A stretch of DNA of 64,000 bases from WLMZ01 sp043753895 (GCA_043753895.1 JAYUWK010000171.1:62001-126000); one strand, 5' to 3'. Positions 26,505 to 35,949 are shown, numbered from the stretch's first letter. Made by a program: numbers and translations. The notes: generated from the letters alone by a model not told the origin.

Positions 26505-27682
26505 CTCGCAAGCGCTCGGTACTGGGCCAGCGTGATATCGACCTGACGCTGCTGATCGAAGTCGGTGGCCGCACGTGCCATAGCGGCGCGGCCCTGCGAG
26601 GTGCGCAGCTCGCCAGAGTCGACGAGGGCCCCGATGGCTCGCGCAAGTGCTGCGGGATCGCGCACCGGTACGAGCGCACCGGTAACGCCATCAGCGATGA
26701 CCTGACGATTGCCGCGAATATCGGTGCCAATTGTGGGAAGACCCATCGCTGCCGCTTCCATCGCTGCCCGTGGGAAACCCTCGCGCCAGCTCGCAGTCAC
26801 GAACACGTCCATCGCCGAATAGCACTCGACCATGTCGGTGCGTTGTCCGGTGAACACCACACCGTCGGCCCTGGCGCGCTCGATGAGCGCCTCGTCGACG
26901 GCATCGGACTTGCCAGGTTCGCTTGGCCCGATGATCACGAACCGTGCTGACGACCCTGCGCCGCGCAACTCGTGCGCCGCGTCGAGGATCTCTGCGATGC
27001 CCTTCTCGCGCACGAGCCGGCCGACCGTGCCGCAAAGGACCTCGCCATCTTTGATACCCCACTCATCGCGGAGTCGGTCGCGGGTCTGTACGGGAGCAGC
27101 CGCGGGATCGAAGCGCGTCAGATCGATGCCATTGCCGAGCAGGTGCACGCGCCTGGCCGGGATGTGCAACACCTTCACTAGCGTGATCACGTCTTCGGGG
27201 TTCTGCACCAGTTCGGCATCGCTGAACGCGGCGGCAATTCGCTCGGCCACGTATACCGGCCAGCGCCGCTGCCACCGATCGCTCGGCTGCGCGTAGAGCC
27301 CGTGCTGGGTGTTGACGACCACGGGCACTCGCATCAACCACCCGGCAATACGCCCGAGGATGCCGGGCTTGGGATTGTGCGTGTGCAAAATGTCAGGCCG
27401 TACCTGACGCAGCAAACGAATCAGTTGACCGAAGGCTCGTACGTCCTGCAACGGATTGCTCGACCGGGTGAATGCGTGCACGTCAACATGTGCGATGCCC
27501 ATCGCCTTCAGATTGGCCACGTGTTCACCAGCCGCGGACATGCCGATGACCTCGTAGCCCGCATCGGCGAAGGCGCGCAACTGTGGACCGAGCAGCCAAT
27601 CGAGGCTCATGTCGGTGGTGGTGAGATGCACCAGCCGCGGTCGCGATGGATCCTTGCGGGAAAGCGTCACCGGATCGGTCAT
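26501..27682 (-). CDS. Glycosyltransferase family 4
   Basis: This 393-residue GT-B enzyme has LVHLTTTDMSLDWLLGPQLR, DILHTHNPKPGILGRIAG, the second-domain start GTVGRLVREKGIAEILDAA and the nucleotide-sugar-binding EGFPRAAMEAAAMGLPTIGT. It resembles PglA-like enzymes that add a second sugar to undecaprenyl-PP-bacillosamine. It overlaps the upstream deacetylase gene by 4 bp and belongs to the minus-strand operon that starts at 33815. Confidence 0.92.
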   Translation of the reverse strand: MTDPVTLSRKDPSRPRLVHLTTTDMSLDWLLGPQLRAFADAGYEVIGMSAAGEHVANLKAMGIAHVDVHAFTRSSNPLQDVRAFGQLIRLLRQVRPDILHTHNPKPGILGRIAGWLMRVPVVVNTQHGLYAQPSDRWQRRWPVYVAERIAAAFSDAELVQNPEDVITLVKVLHIPARRVHLLGNGIDLTRFDPAAAPVQTRDRLRDEWGIKDGEVLCGTVGRLVREKGIAEILDAAHELRGAGSSARFVIIGPSEPGKSDAVDEALIERARADGVVFTGQRTDMVECYSAMDVFVTASWREGFPRAAMEAAAMGLPTIGTDIRGNRQVIADGVTGALVPVRDPAALARAIGALVDSGELRTSQGRAAMARAATDFDQQRQVDITLAQYRALAS

Positions 27683-28479
27683 TTGCTCATCCCGCGGTAC
27701 TTCACCCGGGCGACGAGGGCGCGAAGTTCGCCTTCGAGGCGCAGACCACCGCGTGCCTTGGCAGCGAAGAACTCCGCCGTGTCACTGCGCTGCACAGGGG
27801 TCCGCCACAACCGATGCAGATCGGCGCGGCCGGGCCGGTTGACGCGGCTTGCAGCGAGTGCCGCCGATCGGAACCGCCGCCGAACCGCGATCTCGGCCTC
27901 TGCGGAACCGGGGAGCGCCTTCGGGTATGCGAAATGAGCGGGCGCATAGCCGATGTGCTCGCCGATGAGCTCGATCGACCGGTCGAGATCGCCGTCGATC
28001 ACCGATGCGTCGAGACGATCCATCAACCAGTGCGAGTGGGTGTGCGAGCCAACCGTGATGAGGCCGGTGCTGCATGAGTCGCGCAGTGCCGACCACGAGA
28101 TGGGCGGCGCTCCCCAGGGAAAGTCCGCGCCCTCGTCGATGAAGCGAGTCGCTGCGTACAACGTGGCGGGCAGGTTGTGCCGCGCCAGAGCCGGCACGAC
28201 GACATCGGCAAAGTCGGTGGTTCCATCATCGAAAGTGAGCACTACCCCTTCGATCGACGAACCAGCGGACAAACCGGCGACGGCCTGATCGAGGGTGAGC
28301 ACGTGGTGGTGCTCACCGAGGTGAGTGAGATGCTCGTCGAACACCTCAGGATCGAGATCAACCTCACTGGACGAACCGCCACCGACGCGATGATAGATGA
28401 GCACCACCACGCCTGCAGGTGGACGCGCCAACACGTCGGCCGCAGCCGCCACACGCTTCACGAGTGTGCGGGCGCTCAT
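27679..28479 (-). CDS. Polysaccharide deacetylase (NodB homology, CE4)
   Basis: This 266-residue protein has the CE4 core: VVVLIYHRVGG, the catalytic/metal Asp pair in LTFDDGTTDFADVVVPAL, HTHSHWLMDRL with metal-binding His residues, and FAYPKA. It probably removes N-acetyl groups from a cell-surface glycan. ATG 28479 overlaps the stop of the upstream membrane-protein gene; the longer frame only overlies that gene. No signal peptide is seen. Confidence 0.88.
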   Translation of the reverse strand: MSARTLVKRVAAAADVLARPPAGVVVLIYHRVGGGSSSEVDLDPEVFDEHLTHLGEHHHVLTLDQAVAGLSAGSSIEGVVLTFDDGTTDFADVVVPALARHNLPATLYAATRFIDEGADFPWGAPPISWSALRDSCSTGLITVGSHTHSHWLMDRLDASVIDGDLDRSIELIGEHIGYAPAHFAYPKALPGSAEAEIAVRRRFRSAALAASRVNRPGRADLHRLWRTPVQRSDTAEFFAAKARGGLRLEGELRALVARVKYRGMSK

Positions 28480-29870
28480 GGCGAGATCAAGGTGGTGTTC
28501 GAGGCATCGTGACGGTCGTGGGCCAGGCCTGCGTCGACGTCGGGACGCTCTGCCTGCTTGGCGTGCCACGGCGGCAGCGCCCACGGCAGGAGGAACAGCG
28601 GCATGATCAACGATCGTTGGCGGGTGAGAATCCCGAGGTTGCCGAAGCTGGCGAACGCGAGGCCGAACACACACAGCACCACGAACGCGAAGACCAAATA
28701 CGGGGTTCGCCGCGCCATATGGAAAACATTGAAGAATCGACGCCAACTGACGACCGCGAGCACTAGGAGGAAGGTCATTTCCACGGCAGGAATCAGTTCG
28801 GCAACGCTGCGGGCCTCGTACAGCAGCGGGCGTGTGAGCGTGCGCACGATGGCATAGGGCCAGTCCTTGGGACCATTGATGGTAATGGTCTGGAATGATG
28901 ACCCGCCCTCGTTCGTGCGGTGATTCGTGGTGGCGAATAGCTTGGTGACCTGCGTCGTGACTGCCGCTGTCGAGTCGCCCGAGGCGTTCTCGTTGAGGAA
29001 TCGCAGCGTTGCGCCACCAACGCCGTACAGCCCGGCGACGGCGACCACGAGCAGGCTGAGCGTGATGAGCTTGTTGCGTCCATTACGTCCAGCGCGACGG
29101 GTGAAAAGCCCGACGAACAGGGCAATCACCAGAGCGCCGGTCCAGATCGCTGCGAAGTGCGGGCGCACCACGCCAGCGCCGGTGAGGCCGACAACGATCA
29201 GCACAATTGAGGACGGACCCCAACGGCCTGCCAGCACGCGGGCAACGCCATACGTGGCGATGCCCAGGTTGAGAAAGATCCACGCCTCCTTGCCGATGGA
29301 TGACGGCCAGTACAACAACGACGGCGTCAGGAACACCAAGTACGCGTAACGCTTCGCGGCGAGTCGGGGGATAGCGATCATCGCAGCGCGAAGAAACAGC
29401 ACCGACCCCCAGTACGCCATCGACGCAAAGACAATGAACCCTGCAAATCGGCTGGAGCCCACAACTGTGTAGATCGTCGAGGTCAGCGACCTGATAAAGG
29501 CGGTGTTCGTACCGCTGGGGATGATCTCGGTCAGTGGCACCGCACCGCTGCGAATATCGGCAGCGAGCGTCTTCGCAGCAATGTGATACCCCTCGGCATC
29601 CGAGAGACCCCCGTAGCTGGAGTAGGTGAGCCAATAGCGAAAGATCGTGCCCACGAACTTGGCGCCGAGCCCGATCGCAGCAATCTTGAACAGTCCACTC
29701 GAATTGTCGGAGAAGACGCGCCGCAGGATCGCAATGGAGATCAATGCGATCGGGGGTAGCAGCAGGAAGGCCCCCCACACGTCGTAGCTCACATTCACCA
29801 TGGCCCAACCGAGAACCAACACGTACAGCCCGCCGAGCGCGATCACCAAGCGTTCGGCGGTCTTGTTCAC
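28476..29870 (-). CDS. Polytopic membrane protein, likely polysaccharide polymerase (Wzy-like)
   Basis: The 464-residue protein has about ten to eleven hydrophobic helices and a larger external loop around residues 290-350 (TTQVTKLFATTNHRTNEGG). I do not recognise a named domain. The length, topology and position between a Wzz/kinase and a deacetylase suit an O-antigen or exopolysaccharide polymerase. It ends with a polar C-terminal tail and starts 2 bp after the kinase stop. Confidence 0.65.
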   Translation of the reverse strand: MNKTAERLVIALGGLYVLVLGWAMVNVSYDVWGAFLLLPPIALISIAILRRVFSDNSSGLFKIAAIGLGAKFVGTIFRYWLTYSSYGGLSDAEGYHIAAKTLAADIRSGAVPLTEIIPSGTNTAFIRSLTSTIYTVVGSSRFAGFIVFASMAYWGSVLFLRAAMIAIPRLAAKRYAYLVFLTPSLLYWPSSIGKEAWIFLNLGIATYGVARVLAGRWGPSSIVLIVVGLTGAGVVRPHFAAIWTGALVIALFVGLFTRRAGRNGRNKLITLSLLVVAVAGLYGVGGATLRFLNENASGDSTAAVTTQVTKLFATTNHRTNEGGSSFQTITINGPKDWPYAIVRTLTRPLLYEARSVAELIPAVEMTFLLVLAVVSWRRFFNVFHMARRTPYLVFAFVVLCVFGLAFASFGNLGILTRQRSLIMPLFLLPWALPPWHAKQAERPDVDAGLAHDRHDASNTTLISP

Positions 29871-29872
29871 GG

Positions 29873-31561
29873 TCAGTCCTCGTCGAGTTCCTCACCCCGA
29901 GTTGGGGTGGGTAGGTCTCCGGAATACTCCTCGTAACGCGAACGGTCACCGGCTTCGCCGACCACAGTGAGCACGAGGTGTGCGTTGGTCAATGAGCGGA
30001 TGATCTCGATCGCGCGCGTCGCGGACTCGATGGACGAATGGTTCAAACGAGTGACCAGCACGATCACGTCGGCATGCGGGACCAACTCGAGTACTTCAGC
30101 GGTGACACCCACCGGGGAGCTGTCGATGACGACTGCGGAAGCCAACGCGGTGAGCTCGGGAAGTAGACGCGCTGTCTCGCGCGCCAGATCGCCGGGCGAT
30201 GCATCGATGCCGGCGAGATCGAGGATCGCGAGATCGGGGATGCTGCTCGATGCCAGCAACACCGCAGTCGGCAGATTGACGAGGTCTTCGTAGGAGAAGC
30301 CGAGGCGGCGGGCCTTCCTCCCGACGATGCGCTCCATCAGCGCCGGCCGGCGGAAATCGGTGTTCACTGCAACGGTTCGCAATCCGGTTTCGACGAACGC
30401 GGCCGCGAGGTTGGCCGACACCGATGTCTTGCCATCGCCCGATCCAGCTGAGACTACAAGCACCACCGGTGCGCGTCCCACGGCACGCGCTGCACCACCT
30501 TCGACAAAACCAACCACACTGCGCAGCGTGCGATAGGCATCGGACAGGGCGTCGTGACGACCGGGGACCACCACCAGTCCCTCAGCGACCTCCTTCGTGG
30601 TGATCGGAATCGCAACCTGCATACGAAGGCCGAAGATCGACTCGGCCTGCTGTCGTGTGCGAATGCGCCGGTCGAGTCGGGCGAGCACCAGCACCACCCC
30701 GAAACCGATCATCGCGCCGACACCGCCGAGGAGGACGCCGCGACTCAGGCGCGACTGCGGCGCCGAAAGGCCGCCGATACCGCCGCTCTGGCCCTTGATG
30801 GCAATGGCTTCGGCGCGCTCCAACGTGGTCAGCTGCAATTGACTCTGATCGATCTGGAGCTGGTTGTTCTGCTCGAACGCGAGGCTGTACTGATGGCTCA
30901 GCGCGTCGAGCTGTGCTGCGGTGACCTTGTCATTGGGACTCGCGGCGGCAACCGGTTCGAGCAGTTGGATCTGGGCCTTCAGCGCGTCGAGACGCTTCTG
31001 CGATGCCGCGACACGATCGAACTGGAGAGTGTCTTGGCGCTCGGCGAGATACTTGGTGAGTTCATCGGCAAATGCGTCGGCGATGAGCACCGCTTGCTCG
31101 GCGGTTGCCTGCGTGGTGGTGATGCGCAGCGCCCCACTGTTCTGGTCGTACTCGACCACTACCTGCGTAGCGAGCTCGGCTGGCGCACCGTTGTAACGAA
31201 TCGACTGCGCCACACGCTTGGGCACCTCGCCTGTGGTAGTGAACAACTGCAATTGATTGATCACGACCGAGTTGCCGGATGAACCCTGTAAGGACGAGGA
31301 ATCCGCGATCAGCAATGTATGGCTTGCGGTCCACCTCGTGGTGGAGTCAACCGCAGCCGCTTTGGGGGTCGCCGGGGAAGGCAGTGCCCCGGCGAGCACG
31401 CCCAGCAACGCCAACGCCACCACCACCCACCAGCGGCGTCGAAGCGCCCCAAGAATTGTCGCCGTATTCAGGACCTGCTCCGCCTTTCGAAGTACGCCGA
31501 GTGTAGACGCCCGACCTGCTGGCTCAACGCCAGGCCACCAATCCTGAGAGAGACAAGACAC
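29873..31561 (-). CDS. Wzz-domain polysaccharide co-polymerase fused to BY-kinase-type ATPase
   Basis: The protein has about 530-562 residues. A membrane helix (RRRWWVVVALALLGVLAG) opens the Wzz part, a coiled-coil periplasmic section (~100-240) and second membrane helix (GVLLGGVGAMIGFGVVLVLA) follow, then an ATPase with Walker A VSAGSGDGKTSVSANL and A' VNTDFRRP. It sets glycan chain length through phosphorylation. The GTG start at 31561 overlaps the upstream gene; an AAAGGCGGAG site precedes an in-frame CTG near 31468 that would match the true domain start better. Confidence 0.85.
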   Translation of the reverse strand: MSCLSQDWWPGVEPAGRASTLGVLRKAEQVLNTATILGALRRRWWVVVALALLGVLAGALPSPATPKAAAVDSTTRWTASHTLLIADSSSLQGSSGNSVVINQLQLFTTTGEVPKRVAQSIRYNGAPAELATQVVVEYDQNSGALRITTTQATAEQAVLIADAFADELTKYLAERQDTLQFDRVAASQKRLDALKAQIQLLEPVAAASPNDKVTAAQLDALSHQYSLAFEQNNQLQIDQSQLQLTTLERAEAIAIKGQSGGIGGLSAPQSRLSRGVLLGGVGAMIGFGVVLVLARLDRRIRTRQQAESIFGLRMQVAIPITTKEVAEGLVVVPGRHDALSDAYRTLRSVVGFVEGGAARAVGRAPVVLVVSAGSGDGKTSVSANLAAAFVETGLRTVAVNTDFRRPALMERIVGRKARRLGFSYEDLVNLPTAVLLASSSIPDLAILDLAGIDASPGDLARETARLLPELTALASAVVIDSSPVGVTAEVLELVPHADVIVLVTRLNHSSIESATRAIEIIRSLTNAHLVLTVVGEAGDRSRYEEYSGDLPTPTRGEELDED

Positions 31562-33815
31562 TGCGCCGCTTCAGCGTGCCGGCGTAGCCAGCGACCGTGC
31601 GGCCGTCGCCGTCGATGGCCTTCGCAAAGAGTCTCTCAGGAATCCGCAGGGGCTGGGGTCGATACACCAGTTCATAGGGGCTTGCCGAAAGATTGCCCTC
31701 GAGCGTGAACCGAACTGTCAACTTCTGCCCCGGGGCGAGGGTGATCAGTGTCGAGTACACGTTCCATCCCAGCTCGGTGCCCGAGAAGGTACCGATCTGT
31801 TTGCCGTCGATCGAAACGCCCTGCAGTGACAGCGGCGAATATACGCTGAGCAGGGTGCGATTTGTTCCGGCGGGCAGGCCGATGATGTTGCCGATCACAT
31901 AGTCGGGATAGCCGGTGGACGGTGCCGTGTTGGTCAACGTGATCGAGGCAACTGAGGTTGTATGACCCGTGTGTTGATCGAACTTTGCGTCGTAGCGCAC
32001 CTCGCGTTGCAGAAAGCTGTCGATCTTGCTGCCGCTCGCGTTGTCGCTGACCACCGCGAGCCCGTCGTGCCCGCCGGTACTCGGCAGGCTGGCATCGATG
32101 CCGGCGAGGTCGAAGAGATGCTGCTCATCGGGTCGCTTCGCCCAGCCCGAAATATGACCCTGGGTTGCCGCAGGACCGAGGTCGGCCGCGAGCACCTGGG
32201 GACTCGGCAGGTGTGATCCGAGCACCTGATCGACTGTGGCCTGCGTGACCGCTTCGAGGACATCGCGTCGTTCGCCCTCGGGACGGCTGTACTGGTCGAG
32301 CAAGAGAAATTGCTCTACCGTCGACGCCGACAGTGACAGCCCGACCTCGGGAAGTGTCACCGGACCCGTCAACTTGAGAAGAGCGGCGATGCCGGCCGTG
32401 TCGATGATGAACACCCCGTCGACAGGACGCCCCGTCGCCTGCTCGTAGAGCTGGGCCATCGACGTGCCGACGGCGGGCATGTCGGGAGGCATGGTGATGT
32501 TGCTCCAGAACTTCGGCGTCACCGAGCCGCCCTGTGTGCCCGCACCGAATTGCCCGAAGCGAGCGAAATACTCGTCGCTGGCCTGCAAGGTAACCTTAGG
32601 GAGCTTCGACAAAGCGTTGATCAGCTCGGCGGTTCGCCCGTTGGCCGCCATCTTCATGCGGCCATGGTCGATGGTGATCTCGGCCCAGTTGCCCATCAAT
32701 CCCGTCTGGCCCCGCGCTTCGGCAGAGCTGGTGAACGCCACGAAGTACCGTCGCAGTCCATCGATACCGAGCAGCGCCGGACCGCGTTGCGCTGCCTGTG
32801 CGCTGGTCTCGGCTTGACGAGCAATCTCATGCGCGAGAACGGTGGCCTTGTCGAGCCGACCCTGGAACTGGGTGAGCAACCACGGCGACGCTGCATCGTC
32901 GAGTGCCGTTGCGAGACCGTCCACGGTGGCCTGCAGCTCACCAAGCGGCTTGGAGAGCAGCGACAGGGCCTGCACATCGATGACACCGTTTTGCACAGTG
33001 AGTTGATTGAGGTCGACCACGTCGAGCGTCTTCGCGGCAGCCGTGGCCGCAGCAGCAGCCTTACCCATGATGTCGCCAGCCGCACGGTGCTGGGCCAACA
33101 CGGGCACCAGTCGAGCCGGCTGTGTCCACGGCGCGCCCAGACTGTCGGAGGCATCGTTCAATTCGGTTGCAGCCGAGCGCAGCGCCTTGGCCGCAGCAGT
33201 GGGATCACCACTCTTGATCGCGTTCAGGCCGTGCACGAGATCGCGATATCCGCCGGTCGCGTGGGATCGGGCCGACAAACCACCGGCCGCCAACCCAATG
33301 GTGGCAAGAACCCCAAGGGCTAGCAGAATGCACGCGCCCCAATACACGCGGACGCGCACATAGCCCGGTCGTCGGGCCAGGCCCGTGAGGATCAGGAACA
33401 GCGCAACGGCGGCGGCGGTGACCACGGATGCCGAGAACCACGGGTTCACGTGAGACCGCAACAGCGCTTGCACCACGGTGGCCGCGATCAGCGCTCGCAC
33501 TGGCGCATATCCGCGTTGTTGCAGACCCAGCCAGACGGACGCACCGAAACCTACTAATGCCGCGATCGCAAACACCGGGCTACCCATTGCAAGAAGGGCA
33601 CCGATGCTCGACCCCACGAGCAACGCCCACCAGGGCGCCGAGGCGCCCACCCACGTGACGAATAACGCGAACGCCGCGGTGACGAATGCGTCCGGTACGG
33701 CTTCTCCCGTCGGATGACAACCGGCAAACGCGGCAAGCACGCCGGCGGCGACCGCAATGGCCCCCACGGCATACGCGTTTGCCCGCGTGATGGTATTGCG
33801 CCGCCTCGATTTCAT
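31524..33815 (-). CDS. DUF4012 domain-containing membrane protein
   Basis: The protein has 763 residues. About six hydrophobic helices fill residues 15-180, followed by a large extracytoplasmic part with DUF4012 features (RRYFVAFTSSAEARGQTGLMGNW, TGRPVDGVFIIDTAGIAALL, and GPVTLPEVG). DUF4012 proteins occur in actinobacterial polysaccharide loci; their function is unknown, perhaps anchoring or ligation of glycans. It is first in the minus-strand run DUF4012-BY kinase-polymerase-deacetylase-GT4, all overlapping or within 2 bp. Confidence 0.88.
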   Translation of the reverse strand: MKSRRRNTITRANAYAVGAIAVAAGVLAAFAGCHPTGEAVPDAFVTAAFALFVTWVGASAPWWALLVGSSIGALLAMGSPVFAIAALVGFGASVWLGLQQRGYAPVRALIAATVVQALLRSHVNPWFSASVVTAAAVALFLILTGLARRPGYVRVRVYWGACILLALGVLATIGLAAGGLSARSHATGGYRDLVHGLNAIKSGDPTAAAKALRSAATELNDASDSLGAPWTQPARLVPVLAQHRAAGDIMGKAAAAATAAAKTLDVVDLNQLTVQNGVIDVQALSLLSKPLGELQATVDGLATALDDAASPWLLTQFQGRLDKATVLAHEIARQAETSAQAAQRGPALLGIDGLRRYFVAFTSSAEARGQTGLMGNWAEITIDHGRMKMAANGRTAELINALSKLPKVTLQASDEYFARFGQFGAGTQGGSVTPKFWSNITMPPDMPAVGTSMAQLYEQATGRPVDGVFIIDTAGIAALLKLTGPVTLPEVGLSLSASTVEQFLLLDQYSRPEGERRDVLEAVTQATVDQVLGSHLPSPQVLAADLGPAATQGHISGWAKRPDEQHLFDLAGIDASLPSTGGHDGLAVVSDNASGSKIDSFLQREVRYDAKFDQHTGHTTSVASITLTNTAPSTGYPDYVIGNIIGLPAGTNRTLLSVYSPLSLQGVSIDGKQIGTFSGTELGWNVYSTLITLAPGQKLTVRFTLEGNLSASPYELVYRPQPLRIPERLFAKAIDGDGRTVAGYAGTLKRRSVLSLSGLVAWR

Positions 33816-33881
33816 CCGCCGACCATTCTTACCGTGCGAACCCCTCCAACGGAGGTCACCATGAGCATGCTACGAGCGCGG

Positions 33882-34811
33882 TCACTGCGATCGCATCCAG
33901 GCGACCGTCGCTGCAAGGCCCTCGGCGAAGGGTGTCGGCTGCACGTTGGCGAACAACTCCATGAGCCGCGTCGAGTCGGCTTGACTGTGCGGCACGTCGC
34001 CGACGCGCACGTCACTGTGCACGCGCTCAACCGGATGGCCGAGAAGCCGTTCGATCTCGGCAATCACGTCAAGCAGACTCACGCGGCCGCCGTGGGCGAG
34101 GTTCACGGGTTCGTCACTGGTGACCCGACGCACGATTGCGTCGGTGACCACCGCGCACAACGTGTCGACGTAGGTGAAGTCGCGGCTTTGCGTGCCGTCG
34201 CCGTGAACAGGCAACGGTTGTCCGCGTAAGGCCGCATCGACGAACACCGGAATGACCGCGGCATAGACGTGACCCGCCGATTGATGCGGGCCGAACACGT
34301 TGAAGAAACGAAACACCAGCACCGGCAATCCGTAACTGCGCCCCCACGCAAGCGTGTACGACTCGGTGGCCAGCTTGCTCGCCGCATACGGCGACAGCGG
34401 TCGTGTGGCAAGACCCTCGTGCTTGGGCAGCGTGGGGTTCGCGCCATACACACTGCTCGACGATGCAACCACCACGTGCAAGTTGCCGTGTCGACGCGCC
34501 GCCTCGAGCACCATCGCCGTACCGGTTGCATTGGCGTGATGGGTGGCCATCGGGTCGGCCACGCTGCGCGGCACGCTGCCCAGCGCGGCGAGATGCACGA
34601 CCGCGCCAGCACCGGCGAATGCCTCGTCGAGCGCAGTGTTGTCGGTGATGGATCCGTGCACGAACGTGACATCGAGACCATCGAGGTTGGCGCCAATACC
34701 CGTGGACAGGTCGTCGAGGACCACTACCGATGACACCGTTGGCGCGGCGAGCAGATGCCGACACAGGTTCGACCCGATGAAACCTGCCCCACCCGTGACA
34801 ACAACTCGCAT
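33882..34811 (-). CDS. NAD-dependent sugar epimerase/dehydratase (GalE-like extended SDR)
   Basis: This 309-residue protein begins MRVVVTGGAGFIGSNLCRHL (NAD binding) and has LDDLSTG, VHLAALGSVPRSV, SSSSVYG, the catalytic YAASK and FRFFNVFGP. Enzymes with this pattern epimerise UDP-hexoses at C4. It starts 9 bp after the peroxiredoxin-like selenoprotein stop, so the two are probably cotranscribed. Confidence 0.9.
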   Translation of the reverse strand: MRVVVTGGAGFIGSNLCRHLLAAPTVSSVVVLDDLSTGIGANLDGLDVTFVHGSITDNTALDEAFAGAGAVVHLAALGSVPRSVADPMATHHANATGTAMVLEAARRHGNLHVVVASSSSVYGANPTLPKHEGLATRPLSPYAASKLATESYTLAWGRSYGLPVLVFRFFNVFGPHQSAGHVYAAVIPVFVDAALRGQPLPVHGDGTQSRDFTYVDTLCAVVTDAIVRRVTSDEPVNLAHGGRVSLLDVIAEIERLLGHPVERVHSDVRVGDVPHSQADSTRLMELFANVQPTPFAEGLAATVAWMRSQ

Positions 34812-34820
34812 CGGGGCAGG

Positions 34821-35357
34821 CTACTTCTTGGCGAGGGCGGCCATCACGTCGCCGAGCGGCGCGTGATCACCGAAGTCCTTATCGAGATGTTGGTAGAACA
34901 CGGTGTCGCCGGGACCCATCACGAAGGTGGCACCCAACTGCAGGGACCGCGAACCGGTCTTGTGCTGGGAATGTCCTGCCTTGCGCGCACGATTGCCGGC
35001 TTTCAACACACTCGGGCTGAGCATGCCGGTGAGGGCCTTGGCGCCGCCCTTCAGCGAGGCCACCCCGGCAGCGTTGCCGTCCTCGTCGACCAGCACTGCG
35101 AACGGCACCTTCTCGTCATCGACGAACGACTTGGCGTACATCATGTTGCCGGTTCCAACGGCTACCACATCGGCGCCAGCGGCCGTGATCTCGGAGTAGT
35201 TGTCACGCAACTGCGCGGCATGCTCTCGGCAGAACACTCAACCGAAGTGTCGGAGGAAGACGAGCACGATCGGCTTGTCGGACCAGTAGTCACCGAGGCG
35301 GTGCTGCTGGCCGTCGATACCATCGAGCTGGATATCAGCAAGCTGTGCGGGGTTCAT
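34821..35357 (-). CDS. Peroxiredoxin-like (AhpC/TSA-type) selenoprotein, Sec at residue 40
   Basis: Read from ATG 35357 the protein is MNPAQLADIQLDG... to VLVFLRHFG, then TGA at 35240-35238, then VFCREHAAQLRDNYSEI and on to the stop at 34821 (178 residues). Relatives of this thioredoxin-fold peroxiredoxin-like family carry Cys-x-x-Cys at this place (RHFGCxFCREH), so TGA replaces the first Cys as U40-V-F-C43. Family similarity continues without break on both sides. A hairpin able to act as SECIS follows the TGA, and selC lies 8 kb away. A plain annotation would start at the GTG after the TGA and lose the active site. Confidence 0.88.
35194..35240 (-). promoter_or_regulatory. Candidate bacterial SECIS element
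   Basis: On the mRNA, GAGU-GUU (35239-35233, starting inside the UGA) pairs with AAC-U-ACUC (35201-35194), seven pairs with one bulged U. An apical stem CGCGC (35217-35213) pairs with GCGUG (35208-35204) around a loop AGUU. The loop G lies 27 nt after the UGA, within the spacing known for bacterial SECIS elements, which usually need a G early in the apical loop. The pairing was drawn by hand. Confidence 0.6.
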
Positions 35358-35397
35358 GTGGTCAGTCTGTCACGAACGTCGTGTCCTGCTTCGTCCG

Positions 35398-35949
35398 TCA
35401 CCGATTCGTGACGATGGGTTCGGTGGGGCCGATACCGCGTTGGGGACACGGCACGTTGGCGTCACCGACTCGAACGTCGGCACCGAGCGTCTCGGATGAT
35501 GTGCCCGACGGCGACACGAGGGCAATGGTGAGTTGGCTACATCCCTTCGATGGCGTGCCTGACAGCCAGTGGCCAGCCTTGGTCTGCGTGAACGGTTCGC
35601 CGCCGGGCCACGCAAGCGTGACCGCTCCGTCGCCGACCACGACGACCTCTATCGGCTTGGCGGTGTCAATCAGGATCGGGTCGTAGTCGAACGCGATGTA
35701 GCCGGTGCCGGTGAGCGTGGCGCACTCCGAGGAGCCAATGCCGAACGTGGGGTCCACGCTCTTGCCGTCGACGACCAGGGTCACGGTCGGCAACACTTCG
35801 CCGGCCACGCAGTCTCCCGGCGGCGGAACGGTGCCAACGGGCGTGGCGGCGACGCTCGCGCTGTCGGGAGTGGACGACGTTTCGTTCGAACACGCGGTCA
35901 GCGCGACAGCAGCGACGACAGCAAGGGAACAGAACAACATGCGTCGCAT
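35398..35949 (-). CDS. Secreted lipoprotein of unknown function
   Basis: This 183-residue protein starts MRRMLFCSLAVVAAVALTAC: signal peptide plus lipobox LTAC, so it is lipid-anchored after cleavage. The mature part is Ser/Thr-rich at first and has four further cysteines (GDCVAG, SSECATL, KGCSQL, VPCPQ), which may form disulfides. I recognise no domain. The longer frame upstream of 35949 has no signal peptide. It lies 40 bp upstream of the selenoprotein gene on the same strand. Confidence 0.8.
   Translation of the reverse strand: MRRMLFCSLAVVAAVALTACSNETSSTPDSASVAATPVGTVPPPGDCVAGEVLPTVTLVVDGKSVDPTFGIGSSECATLTGTGYIAFDYDPILIDTAKPIEVVVVGDGAVTLAWPGGEPFTQTKAGHWLSGTPSKGCSQLTIALVSPSGTSSETLGADVRVGDANVPCPQRGIGPTEPIVTNR

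Noticed and set aside
34821..35237. Peroxiredoxin-like gene as a short protein starting at GTG 35237
   Set aside because: That start lies directly after the TGA and drops the strand and active-site residue that the family needs; readthrough as Sec explains the sequence better.
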